This document shows, piece by piece, positions 7,836 through 15,324 of a stretch of 20,452 bases of DNA. This DNA comes from an uncultured Bacteroidales bacterium (GTDB lineage Bacteria > Bacteroidota > Bacteroidia > Bacteroidales > ML635J-15): NCBI GenBank assembly GCA_905233405.1, contig CAJOEG010000012.1, forward strand, positions 8,380-28,831. The letters run 5' to 3'. The notes beneath the pieces are model-generated. The model was not told where the DNA came from and searched no databases. It worked only from the letters and a program-made list of their open reading frames with translations. Numbering within the stretch: the stretch's first letter is position 1; the number at the start of each line of letters is the position of its first letter. The position numbers and the translations under genes were made by a program.

Positions 7836-7888
7836 GTTTTTATGTTATAAAATATTAACAAAAAAGAATAGCGGTAATTAATTTTTAA

Positions 7889-7896
7889 TAACTTTG
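7889..7896 (+). promoter_or_regulatory. -7 box of gapdh
   Basis: TAACTTTG matches TAnnTTTG and sits 25 bp before the start codon. No TTTG is present at the usual -33 distance. The leader (AAATTTAAAAACAATAAATATT) is A/T-rich with no Shine-Dalgarno site, as is common in this phylum. Confidence 0.6.
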
Positions 7897-7921
7897 CAGA
7901 AATTTAAAAACAATAAATATT

Positions 7922-8929
7922 ATGGCTAAAATAAAAGTAGCAATTAACGGTTTTGGTCGCATCGGTCGTAATGTATTCAAGATTGCATTCGGACGCGACA
8001 ATATAGAAATTATCGGTATCAACGACCTTACAGATACCAAGACATTGGCACACCTGCTGAAGTACGACTCGACTCAGGGCAAGTTCGACAAGGAAGTTTC
8101 CTACAACGACAGCGCAATCATCGTAAACGGCAAGGAAATTAAGATTAGTGCTGAAAGAAATCCTGCCAACATTCCATGGCCGGAAACTCCAGACGTAGTT
8201 ATCGAATCGACTGGTCTTTTCACCAGCAAGGAAAGTCCTAAGGGCGGTTACCGCGACCACCTGAAGAACGGTGCAAAGAAGGTTATCCTTACCGTTCCAG
8301 CAAAGGACGACATCGATGCAATGGTTGTTCTTGGTGTTAACGAAGAAGTTCTTACTAAGGATGTTCAGTGCGTATCAAATGCTTCCTGCACAACCAACTG
8401 CCTTGCTCCTATAGCAAAGGTTCTCAACGACAACTTCGGCATTGAATATGGTCTTATGACTACTATTCACTCGTACACCAACGACCAGATTGTTCTCGAC
8501 GGTCCACACAAAGACCTCAGGAGAGCTCGTTCGTGCGCTGTTTCGCAGATTCCTACCACTACAGGTGCTGCAAAGGCTGTAGGTAAGGTTCTCCCAGCTC
8601 TCAATGGCAAACTCGACGGTATGGCAGTTCGCGTACCAACCCCAACAGGATCATCAGTTGACCTCGTTTGCTTGTTGAAGAAGGACGTTACTATCGAAGA
8701 AGTTAACGCTGCAATAAAGAAGGCTGCAGAAGGTCCAATGAAGGGTATCATCGAATACTCGGAAGAACCTCTTGTTTCAATCGATATCGTTCACAATTCA
8801 CATTCGTCAATTTTCGATGCTCAGTCAACTATGCTCAAGGGCCGCTTGTTGAAGACCTTGACTTGGTACGACAACGAATGGGGTTATTCAAACCGCGTTG
8901 CTGAACTCATCGAAAAGTTGAAATTCTAA
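7922..8929 (+). CDS. gap: Glyceraldehyde-3-phosphate dehydrogenase, type I
   Basis: The protein is 335 aa, full length for the family. It has an N-terminal NAD-binding Rossmann fold with INGFGRIGRNVFK (8-20) and Asp35, which favours NAD. The catalytic motif SNASCTTNC carries Cys156, and His183 in HSYTNDQ is the catalytic base. The phosphate-binding segment TGAAKAVGKVLP and the C-terminal WYDNEWGYSNRVAELI are intact. It catalyses the oxidative phosphorylation of glyceraldehyde 3-phosphate to 1,3-bisphosphoglycerate in glycolysis, and the reverse in gluconeogenesis. It is a stand-alone gene with its own -7 box and a strong terminator. Codons are GC-richer and more regular (AAG, GTT, CTT) than those of the neighbours, consistent with high expression. 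No gap-pgk-tpi cluster is present. Confidence 0.97.
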   Translation: MAKIKVAINGFGRIGRNVFKIAFGRDNIEIIGINDLTDTKTLAHLLKYDSTQGKFDKEVSYNDSAIIVNGKEIKISAERNPANIPWPETPDVVIESTGLFTSKESPKGGYRDHLKNGAKKVILTVPAKDDIDAMVVLGVNEEVLTKDVQCVSNASCTTNCLAPIAKVLNDNFGIEYGLMTTIHSYTNDQIVLDGPHKDLRRARSCAVSQIPTTTGAAKAVGKVLPALNGKLDGMAVRVPTPTGSSVDLVCLLKKDVTIEEVNAAIKKAAEGPMKGIIEYSEEPLVSIDIVHNSHSSIFDAQSTMLKGRLLKTLTWYDNEWGYSNRVAELIEKLKF

Positions 8930-8951
8930 AGAGATTTTCATATTCTTAAAG

Positions 8952-8980
8952 AAGGGAGAGCGAAAGTTCTCCCTTTTTTA
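8952..8980 (+). terminator. Intrinsic terminator of gapdh
   Basis: The arms AAGGGAGAGC and GTTCTCCCTT pair (one G-T pair) around a GAAA tetraloop (8962-8965). A run of T follows to 8979. It lies 23 bp after the gapdh stop. Confidence 0.9.
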
Positions 8981-9013
8981 TTTTCAAAAACAATAGTTTC
9001 TTACAAATATTGT

Positions 9014-9021
9014 TATATTTG
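9014..9021 (+). promoter_or_regulatory. -7 box of the glutathione peroxidase gene
   Basis: TATATTTG matches TAnnTTTG, 19 bp before ATG 9041. No good TTTG is visible at -33. Together with the terminator just upstream it makes this gene a separate transcription unit from gapdh. Confidence 0.6.
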
Positions 9022-9040
9022 CCAGCGAAAACATTTAAAT

Positions 9041-9520
9041 ATGGCAAGAATATACGATATCAAAGCAATAACCAGCAACGGCAAGGAACTTGATTTCGGA
9101 CAGTTTCGCGGAAAAGTCCTGCTGATTGTCAACACGGCAAGCAAATGCGGATTTACACCGCAATTCGCAGGATTGGAAGAACTTAACCAGAAATACAAGG
9201 ACAAAGGACTTGTCGTCATCGGTTTTCCATGCAATCAGTTTGCACATCAGGATCCCGGTACAGACAGCGAAATTTCAAGTTTTTGCCAACTGAACTATGG
9301 TGTAACATTCCAAATAATGAGGAAAATAGATGTGAACGGAGAGAACGCTCATCCAATATTCAAATATCTGACAACAGAAGCCAGAGGGTTCCTCAGCAGA
9401 AAAATAAAATGGAATTTCACCAAATTCCTCATTTCACGCGATGGCACAAAAATCAAACGCTATCCGCCGACAAAAGCGCCAAAGAAACTCGAAGCCGACA
9501 TTGTTGCCATGCTAAAATAG
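9041..9520 (+). CDS. Glutathione peroxidase family thiol peroxidase
   Basis: The protein is 159 aa, cytoplasmic, with no signal peptide. It has a thioredoxin fold with the GPx motifs: NTASKCGFTPQ with peroxidatic Cys36, the GFPCNQFAHQDPGT loop with Gln70, and WNFTKFLIS with Trp124-Asn125, completing the Cys/Gln/Trp/Asn tetrad. Cys64 and Cys82 are also present. Cys82 (SSFCQLNYGVTF) sits where the resolving cysteine of thioredoxin-dependent GPx enzymes is found, so thioredoxin rather than glutathione is the likely reductant. It reduces H2O2 and organic hydroperoxides. Its own -7 box and the terminators on both sides mark it as monocistronic. It uses Cys (TGC), not selenocysteine. Confidence 0.95.
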   Translation: MARIYDIKAITSNGKELDFGQFRGKVLLIVNTASKCGFTPQFAGLEELNQKYKDKGLVVIGFPCNQFAHQDPGTDSEISSFCQLNYGVTFQIMRKIDVNGENAHPIFKYLTTEARGFLSRKIKWNFTKFLISRDGTKIKRYPPTKAPKKLEADIVAMLK

Positions 9521-9579
9521 GCATTACGGGGCTTCTATTGCATTATAGCCAAAACCAACTATATCAAAACTATGTAAAA

Positions 9580-9611
9580 AAAGTCGTCCTATTCAGACGA
9601 CTTTCTTTTAT
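9580..9611. terminator. Bidirectional terminator between gpx and the lipoprotein gene
   Basis: A perfect 9-bp stem, AAAGTCGTC / GACGACTTT (9580-9588, 9596-9604), encloses a 7-nt loop. T-rich sequence follows on the plus strand (CTTTTATT) and a T run (TTTT) on the minus strand. It sits between two convergent genes. Confidence 0.8.
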
Positions 9612-9615
9612 TAAT

Positions 9616-11898
9616 TTAAAATCTACGTACAAGAATATAATTTAACACAGCATCCTTCGGTGTCACCTGACGGATATACGACGAACCTGTGTCGTAAGAA
9701 ACAATATAGGAGATTGCATTTCCTGCATCCTGCTCATCGGATGTCCAGAAACCAGAATCGGAATTAAGCATTTGATTATCTACACCATAGTCTATAAGTG
9801 CCTGCATTTCAACACTTGTCGGCAGATACCAGTCTGTCTTTCCGCCTTGTGCCGACTGATAGCACTTCAGTGCTGCATAGTCCTCATTAAATCCAATTCC
9901 GTTGTGATAACTTACAATAGCTTCCGTATTTGTCCTACCAGAAACATTAATGGAACTCGGAGCATCGGTATAGATTGCTATGCCAGCAGTAGATCCCCAG
10001 ATTGCAGAGTCTGCCATCTCCTCCTGACCCATATTTTCTCCAATATAACATTCAAGAGCAAATCCATTTGCATCGTCAACATAGAATATTCTGCCGCCGC
10101 CAGGACCAACGTCACCCAAATCAAGTGTCTCGGCAGTCTGTTCTTCGGTATTGATATACTCATCAACAACCTTTATATATGCCCAGTACCTATAATTTGT
10201 ACCCTTGTGCAAGTTATTAAGGACAAACTCCTCTGTTCCGCTTGACGACGAATACTTCTTTACTGTATCGTATGTTGGATTGTTATCGCCAACTACAGAA
10301 TATATAATACCGCATTCACAATCGCTTCTGCCGCTTGCGTCAACATAGCACGAAACAGTCAAAGAATGCGTCGTACGTGAAGAAGCATCAAGTTGCAACG
10401 ATGAAACGCTAGGTATATTTTGAGGAACAGATGCTACAGATAAAAGATCGCCACAAACCTCGTAACCTGTTGTTGTTACTGCGTATGCCGCATAATATAC
10501 AGTCTTTTCAACTATAGGCAGATTCAGCCTCGAAACAAACCTTCCTGACATTAGCGAAGCAGTTGACCTACCATTAAGGGCATTAATACTAGAAGGCACA
10601 TCTCCCATATCGTAGAATCCGTAAACGAATCCTACTTCGGAGAATTCATATCCTGCATCGCTGATAATGCTACCCTGCAAATCGACGTATGCACCTGTCA
10701 ATGTTTCATTAATCTGGCTGGACTGAATCCTAATATTCTCTGGATTCTGCGGGACAGAAAACATTCTAACTGCACCATAGTATGGCTGTTCCCTGAATGT
10801 CGCGTATGCACGGAATACGTAAGTTGCTCCTTCCTGTAAGCCTTGAACACTGGAAGAGAAAGTAATAATATTATCCCTTGTCGACACATCTGAAGCAGGG
10901 AACAGGAACGAATTGTTACGATAATAATCAAGGTTTGAAGAATTTGCCACATAATTACTATATGTATCGAAAACAAAGCCCATCTCTGCCACACTGTCAG
11001 GGGAATTTCCGTCAAGCACAACGACACGACCAGCCACATCAACACTTTCCATAGTAATGTTGCCTGCTTCGTTGGTAACAACGCTTATGTCTCTCGCAAC
11101 ATTATCGTTGGTCGAAACCTCTATAACACGGCTATAGCAATAATTCAATGTCGTATCCGACTCGGAGAATGCAAAAGCCCTCATGCAGTATTGAGTATTT
11201 CGTTCCAAACCTCTTAACACTACGGAGAATTTATTTATCGAAGACTCTCCATTCCCTTCGTTTTCATGATCTGCATAATAATACTCTATAATCCAATCAC
11301 GACTATCAGTTTCATTATCAAATGTAAAATCATCAGCAGACTGATAAGTATCATAAACCGATTTTTTTACAAGCATCATACCGACTTCACGAATAGGTCT
11401 AGTAGCTGCATTTTCAAGGATTTCACCGTATGCGACAATATAGTTGCCATAAATCTCATCTTCGCGAGGCTGATATATGTAAATTCTGCTAGATCCTGCC
11501 CTCAGCACTATCTCCACCGAAAGCATATCCATTCCATCTGTATAAATCATCACAGCCGATTCGCCAAAAACATAGTACCCGTCGACCTCGGCTTCAATTA
11601 CAACGCGGAACTCAACATCCTTGCGGACATAAATCTTGTCACCTACAGACACATCATTGGTATAGAAACCACTTTCATTAGGATCAGAAAACAAACAGTT
11701 GTAAACTATCTCCTCATCTCCATATATAATTTTAACCGTAGCATCAAACGATTCTACAGCGCCCTTGTTCTGTGTATTGTAACCTTTTTTCAGTTCAAGC
11801 CTCAAAAAGCCAGCATTCCCTAAATCAAGCACATCCTTGCGGCATCCCACAAGTGCAACCATCAGTATAACCGATATAAACAGAACGACTCTTTTCAT
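9616..11898 (-). CDS. Large surface or periplasmic lipoprotein with FN3-like modules and a C-terminal Lcl/DUF1566-like domain
   Basis: The protein is 760 aa. The signal MKRVVLFISVILMVALVGC gives lipid-attached Cys19. Beta-rich repeated modules follow, each with a late signature such as LRGLERNTQYCMRAFAF (about 235), VQGLQEGATYVFRAYATF (about 360), IVEKTVYYAAYAVTTTGYE (about 460) and LNNLHKGTNYRYWAYIKV (about 575). These are characteristic of fibronectin type III-like domains in Bacteroidales lipoproteins. From about 605 comes GDVGPGGGRIFYVD...GFALEC, then KTDWYLPTSVEMQALID and FWTSDEQD, the pattern of DUF1566/Lcl C-terminal domains. The role is probably binding or adhesion at the cell surface; no enzymatic residues were recognised. 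It begins 3 bp after the stop of the upstream outer-membrane protein gene, so the two are one operon. Confidence 0.8.
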   Translation of the reverse strand: MKRVVLFISVILMVALVGCRKDVLDLGNAGFLRLELKKGYNTQNKGAVESFDATVKIIYGDEEIVYNCLFSDPNESGFYTNDVSVGDKIYVRKDVEFRVVIEAEVDGYYVFGESAVMIYTDGMDMLSVEIVLRAGSSRIYIYQPREDEIYGNYIVAYGEILENAATRPIREVGMMLVKKSVYDTYQSADDFTFDNETDSRDWIIEYYYADHENEGNGESSINKFSVVLRGLERNTQYCMRAFAFSESDTTLNYCYSRVIEVSTNDNVARDISVVTNEAGNITMESVDVAGRVVVLDGNSPDSVAEMGFVFDTYSNYVANSSNLDYYRNNSFLFPASDVSTRDNIITFSSSVQGLQEGATYVFRAYATFREQPYYGAVRMFSVPQNPENIRIQSSQINETLTGAYVDLQGSIISDAGYEFSEVGFVYGFYDMGDVPSSINALNGRSTASLMSGRFVSRLNLPIVEKTVYYAAYAVTTTGYEVCGDLLSVASVPQNIPSVSSLQLDASSRTTHSLTVSCYVDASGRSDCECGIIYSVVGDNNPTYDTVKKYSSSSGTEEFVLNNLHKGTNYRYWAYIKVVDEYINTEEQTAETLDLGDVGPGGGRIFYVDDANGFALECYIGENMGQEEMADSAIWGSTAGIAIYTDAPSSINVSGRTNTEAIVSYHNGIGFNEDYAALKCYQSAQGGKTDWYLPTSVEMQALIDYGVDNQMLNSDSGFWTSDEQDAGNAISYIVSYDTGSSYIRQVTPKDAVLNYILVRRF

Positions 11899-11901
11899 AA
11901 T

Positions 11902-12957
11902 TTAGAATATTTTCTTTGACAACTTGATATAAAAATTGAACTTCTGACTGTCCCTGATATTCTGATTTTCAGTCTTAACGTAAACAGGCTGAGCGAATAC
12001 ACACATAAGGTCAATACCCCAATATGAGAAAGCTATTGCCGCCCTTACGTCAATGGAAGTATAATCCTGATTAGACTTCGCTGTTGGGAATTCGTTTATT
12101 TCATCAGTCCAAGAATAAGTATGCTTGTGATATATTGTTCCTGCCGAACTGTTCATTACGGCGAAACCTGCATGTAACGACATCCAGCTCAAAACAGGAT
12201 AATCGAACGACGTATTGCACGAAAGGAAATTTCCATTTGAAGTAACATAATTGATGTTTTCCTGACCAGTCTGCAGAACATTAGCGTCATCGTAGTAAGG
12301 AACAGACATTGTAATGTCACGCTTGCACTTCCCGCTTAGGCGGTACGAAATGTTGTTGTAAATCCTGAAATATGCGTGACGATACTGGAAAGTATTCGAG
12401 AATATGTAGTCGAAACTACCGGTACCCATCGGAACTATGTATCCCTTTACCGTACGGTTCTTGTTTCCTGTCGGGAACGAGGTGGTAAATGAGATGCAGT
12501 CGAAAATCTTAGGATACTGGAATTTGTAAGACAACTCAGCACTAATGTCACCCAGACCACCGTATGCAGCCACATAACCGTGCGAATACTTTGCTTTCTT
12601 CTGAATATAAAAAGGAATTGCAACAGTCAGGCTTACGCCTTTATAGCCAATAGACAGAGGTACGTTCAAATACTTACTCATCGAGCTGAAGCCTACTTCT
12701 GCCGAAATTCCATACTGGAAATCCTTTTCCGACGGAGTAAAGTTGTTATCCGTTTCGGCAGCACCAGGAACGTTAATACCGTTCCCGTTAATCAACGGGT
12801 CATCAAAATTCGTAGGATTGTCCTGCAATGTCTCCACATTTTCGGGATAAACAACCAACCCTCCGATATTCTGAGCCTTACCAACAAATATTGATACACA
12901 ACCAATTACAAGGCTTAAAACCAAAATTCTAAACGAGTTGCTGATATAATCTCTCAT
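11902..12957 (-). CDS. Outer-membrane beta-barrel protein of unknown function
   Basis: The protein is 351 aa. An N-terminal signal is followed by cleavage near KAQ-N (IGCVSIFVGKAQ). The rest has alternating amphipathic strands (YGISAEVGFSSMSKYLNVPLSIGYKGVSLTVAIPFYI, AAYGGLGDISAELSYKFQYP, FRIYNNISYRLSGK) and terminal aromatic residues (KKIF), which fits a barrel of about 12-14 strands. The GLGDISAELSYKF element resembles MetA-pathway or transporter-type porins, but only weakly. It is transcribed first in an operon with the large lipoprotein, so the pair may form a surface complex. A -7 box lies 24 bp upstream. Function unknown. Confidence 0.78.
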   Translation of the reverse strand: MRDYISNSFRILVLSLVIGCVSIFVGKAQNIGGLVVYPENVETLQDNPTNFDDPLINGNGINVPGAAETDNNFTPSEKDFQYGISAEVGFSSMSKYLNVPLSIGYKGVSLTVAIPFYIQKKAKYSHGYVAAYGGLGDISAELSYKFQYPKIFDCISFTTSFPTGNKNRTVKGYIVPMGTGSFDYIFSNTFQYRHAYFRIYNNISYRLSGKCKRDITMSVPYYDDANVLQTGQENINYVTSNGNFLSCNTSFDYPVLSWMSLHAGFAVMNSSAGTIYHKHTYSWTDEINEFPTAKSNQDYTSIDVRAAIAFSYWGIDLMCVFAQPVYVKTENQNIRDSQKFNFYIKLSKKIF

Positions 12958-12980
12958 ACTTTACAATTTTATATAAAACG

Positions 12981-12988
12981 CAAAGATA
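12981..12988 (-). promoter_or_regulatory. -7 box of the outer-membrane protein / lipoprotein operon
   Basis: TATCTTTG on the minus strand is followed by CG, identical to the boxes before higB and the NrtR-like gene. It lies 24 bp before ATG 12957. No TTTG is present at -33, where the sequence is A/T-rich. Confidence 0.6.
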
Positions 12989-13041
12989 ATTAAAAAAAAT
13001 TGATTTATGCGTTTTTAAACGAAAAAAGTTTTTATAGGATT

Positions 13042-13204
13042 ACGGCTCTTTCATTTAACCGCCCCCCTGAGCCTGTCAAAGGGTAAGGTTAATACGCATT
13101 ATATCATTTTGTCACCTTGACTTCGACAAGCTCAGCCAACGGATTTATTCAAACGCTAACTATCTGTGTCATAAGCAACAACATCATCAAAATGAAAGAG
13201 CAGT
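13042..13204. mobile_element. MITE-like repeat, copy 2 (163 bp)
   Basis: The ends ACGGCTCTTTCATTT (13042-13056) and AAATGAAAGAGCAGT (13190-13204) are inverted with one mismatch, and the same sequence bounds copy 1. Inside, CTGAGCCTGTC (13067-13077) pairs with GACAAGCTCAG (13125-13135). AAGGTTAAT, ATCATTT and the final 70 bp are shared with copy 1. It is shorter than copy 1 by about 130 bp, so one of them is a deletion or insertion derivative. It has no coding capacity. Confidence 0.75.
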
Positions 13205-13250
13205 GTTATATGATTTGAATGGCTGACGCCGTTTCTATGGCTTCGCCTTT

Positions 13251-13285
13251 TTTGTAGAAGCCGCAAAATTTTGCGGCTGTACAAA
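13251..13285. repeat. Palindromic hairpin between ispF and the outer-membrane protein gene
   Basis: AGCCGCAAAATTTTGCGGCT (13259-13278) is a perfect 20-bp palindrome. The flanks TTTGTA and TACAAA extend it, with a small bulge, to 13251-13285. No T-tract follows on the minus strand, so it is not a classical terminator of porV-ispF, though it could still stop or stabilise that transcript. The rest of 13205-13350 shows nothing else I can name. Confidence 0.55.
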
Positions 13286-13363
13286 CGAATAATTATTTGT
13301 GTGCGTTTAATTTTAGATGGGATTGATGTCTAACCAGTCAAAAGAAGACCAGTCGAGCTGTCA

Positions 13364-13408
13364 GTCTGTGAGACCGTTAGACTGCTAGACTGTGAGACCG
13401 TTAGACTG
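13364..13408. repeat. Tandem repeat, 24-bp period, overlapping the ispF 3' end
   Basis: GTCTGTGAGACCGTTAGACTG (13364-13384) recurs as GACTGTGAGACCGTTAGACTG (13388-13408), nearly identical and offset by 24 bp. The unit begins and ends with the near-inverse GTCT/AGAC. The ispF stop codon lies inside the second unit. Confidence 0.8.
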
Positions 13409-13883
13409 TCAGCCTTTTTATCATCGCCACCGCCTGAGCGCTTATCCCCTCTTCCCTGCCTTCAAAACCCAAACCTTCAGTTGTGGTTGCCTTTACTGAG
13501 ACTTGCGATTCGTCAATTCCAAGAACTGCAGCCAATGTCTTCTGCATTTCGGGGATAAATGGCTTAATTTTAGGCTTCTGCAAGGAAACTACCGAATCAA
13601 TATTGCCAATCTCATATCCTTTTTCTTTCACAAGACTATAAGTTTCCTTTAGCAATATCTTGCTGTCGATGCCCTTGTATTTAGGGTCGCTGTCTGGAAA
13701 ATGATAGCCTATGTCACGAAGATTGGCAGCACCGAGCAGCGCATCACATATTGCATGGATGAGCACGTCACCATCGGAATGCGCCACACAACCCCTATTA
13801 TAAGGAATTTGGATTCCTCCGAGGAAGAAATCCAAACCATCCTTTAACTTATGAACATCGTAACCTATTCCTATCCTATACAT
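13401..13883 (-). CDS. ispF: 2-C-methyl-D-erythritol 2,4-cyclodiphosphate synthase
   Basis: The protein is 160 aa, full length. Motifs: GIGYDVHKL with metal ligands Asp9 and His11, AHSDGDVLIHAICDALLGAA with His43, DIGYHFPDSDPKYKGIDS, and the C-terminal TTTEGLGFEGREEGISAQAVA. It converts CDP-methylerythritol 2-phosphate to the cyclic diphosphate in the MEP isoprenoid pathway, as a cytoplasmic zinc trimer. Its ATG overlaps the porV stop by one base (TAATG), so translation is probably coupled. The porV-ispF order is also known in Porphyromonas. The last codons and stop fall in a 24-bp tandem repeat but the C-terminus (MIKRLTV) is not abnormal. Confidence 0.97.
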   Translation of the reverse strand: MYRIGIGYDVHKLKDGLDFFLGGIQIPYNRGCVAHSDGDVLIHAICDALLGAANLRDIGYHFPDSDPKYKGIDSKILLKETYSLVKEKGYEIGNIDSVVSLQKPKIKPFIPEMQKTLAAVLGIDESQVSVKATTTEGLGFEGREEGISAQAVAMIKRLTV

Positions 13884-15190
13884 TATGACTTTCTTGCTTC
13901 TCTTTCTGCCTTCTTTGCCTCACGCTGTTCCTTGGCGAGTCCACCGAAATCGAATGTAAGCGTGAATCTCAAAGTATTCTGCAACGGACTAGTTCTTCCT
14001 CCTGTCGGAATCAAATATGCGAAATCAAGGCCAAACACATTGAGTCTCAAACCAGCACCAACTGTAAAGTATTTGCGGTTGCCCTTGTATGCGTGCTCGT
14101 GGAAATATCCCATTCTAACAGCGAATTGCTTCGAGTAGCAGTATTCCAATCCGAGCGAAAAAGTTATTTCCGCCAATTCTTCACGGAAACGCGACGGCTT
14201 TCCATTGTGTACAAATGGTGTTGCATCGCCGGGAGCATCCCACCACGATGTGAACAAAGCCGCGGGAACAGAGACATTAGGATCCTTACCATACTTTATA
14301 TTCTGGGTTCCACCAGCTGTTACAGTATCGCCATTAGGCATAACTTCTCCAACCTGATAGTATGTAGGTGATGACGGCACAAGCAACTTGTTGAAATCGC
14401 AAGTGAACAGCAAGTCATTATGCTCGTCGAAGCTAAGCATATAGCCGACACCGGTACGGAAATTGGTTGGAATGAAGTCGCGCTTTTCATTCGATGTGTA
14501 CGAAATCTTTGACCCGATGTTAGAAATGTTCAATCCCCACATAACCGTCGATTTCAAGTTTCCTGTCATAAGTTCATCGTTCTTGTAGTAGAACGAAACA
14601 TCAGCCGCTACAGAAGTTCCTGCTTTCGACGAAACCCCACTTGCTACATCCTGACCTCCAGTAAGATTGCTATATATAAACCTCATCGCAACAGAACCAG
14701 AGAAATTCTTTGCAAGCAAACGTGCATACGATATGTCCAACGAGAACTCACGCGGACGGAAGTTCATAATTGTAACATTGTTTATGTCCTTGAACGTCAT
14801 ACTGCCCAGATCAAAATACAACAAAGATGCCCCAATCGCATTCTGTGCATCAAACTTATAGTAACCCGACAAATACGCAAGGTTCATATCCGACACCAAA
14901 GCACGAAGCCACGGAGTATATGATATTGGAACACCGAAATCATTTTCAATGAACACATATTTTGAAGGATTCCAGTGCTGCGAATTGCCATCAGGAGTAG
15001 TAGCCACACCTGCATCCCCAAGAGCACCTGCCCTTGTATCAGGAGCAATAGTCAGAAAAGAAACTGCAGTTGAAATTGTATTCGGCGCATTACGACCATC
15101 AATTGTAGTACCATCACTGTTTGTCTGCGAATATCCACATATACTTGCAAGTAAAAGTATTGCAATTAGAAACGAAAATCTTCTTGTCAT
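13883..15190 (-). CDS. porV: Type IX secretion system outer-membrane protein PorV (LptO)
   Basis: The protein is 435 aa from ATG 15190. The signal peptide is MTRRFSFLIAILLLASICGYSQ. The mature N-terminus contains the PorV hallmark LTIAPDTRAGALGDAGVATTPDGNSQHWNPSKY, then YTPWLRALVSDMNLAYLSGYYKFD and FxPREFSLDISYARLLAKNFSG. The body is a FadL-like 14-strand barrel, with a charged C-terminal tail (KEQREAKKAEREARKS). Known role: it shuttles T9SS cargo from the translocon to the PorU sortase on the cell surface. An ATG 54 bp upstream (15244) precedes the -7 box and is rejected. It is followed by ispF, overlapping by one base. porU, which lies directly upstream in Porphyromonas, is absent here; grpE-dnaJ is there instead. 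PorQ and other paralogues are alternatives, but the motif favours PorV. Confidence 0.88.
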   Translation of the reverse strand: MTRRFSFLIAILLLASICGYSQTNSDGTTIDGRNAPNTISTAVSFLTIAPDTRAGALGDAGVATTPDGNSQHWNPSKYVFIENDFGVPISYTPWLRALVSDMNLAYLSGYYKFDAQNAIGASLLYFDLGSMTFKDINNVTIMNFRPREFSLDISYARLLAKNFSGSVAMRFIYSNLTGGQDVASGVSSKAGTSVAADVSFYYKNDELMTGNLKSTVMWGLNISNIGSKISYTSNEKRDFIPTNFRTGVGYMLSFDEHNDLLFTCDFNKLLVPSSPTYYQVGEVMPNGDTVTAGGTQNIKYGKDPNVSVPAALFTSWWDAPGDATPFVHNGKPSRFREELAEITFSLGLEYCYSKQFAVRMGYFHEHAYKGNRKYFTVGAGLRLNVFGLDFAYLIPTGGRTSPLQNTLRFTLTFDFGGLAKEQREAKKAEREARKS

Positions 15191-15208
15191 ACTAAAAATT
15201 TTTGTCTG

Positions 15209-15216
15209 CAAAAATA
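15209..15216 (-). promoter_or_regulatory. -7 box of porV-ispF
   Basis: TATTTTTG on the minus strand matches TAnnTTTG, 18 bp before ATG 15190. No TTTG lies at the usual distance upstream. It separates porV from the dnaJ transcript. Confidence 0.5.
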
Positions 15217-15225
15217 CATAAAATA

Positions 15226-15278
15226 AAACTCTCATATAACGCAACAGAAGATTTTTTATTGCATCACTACGAGAGTTT
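15226..15278 (-). terminator. Possible terminator after dnaJ
   Basis: AAACTCTC (15278-15271 on the minus strand) can pair with GAGAGTTT (15233-15226) across a loop that itself contains ATGCAA/TTGCGT. It is followed by TTTTATTTT. The long loop makes it a weak candidate. Confidence 0.4.
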
Positions 15279-15324
15279 TTTGAAAAATATAAGACGAAAT
15301 CAATGTTTCACAAAGAACAATCGA

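Noticed and set aside
7836..7921. Riboswitch in the gapdh leader
   Set aside because: The leader after the -7 box is under 25 nt and A/T-rich with no stems.
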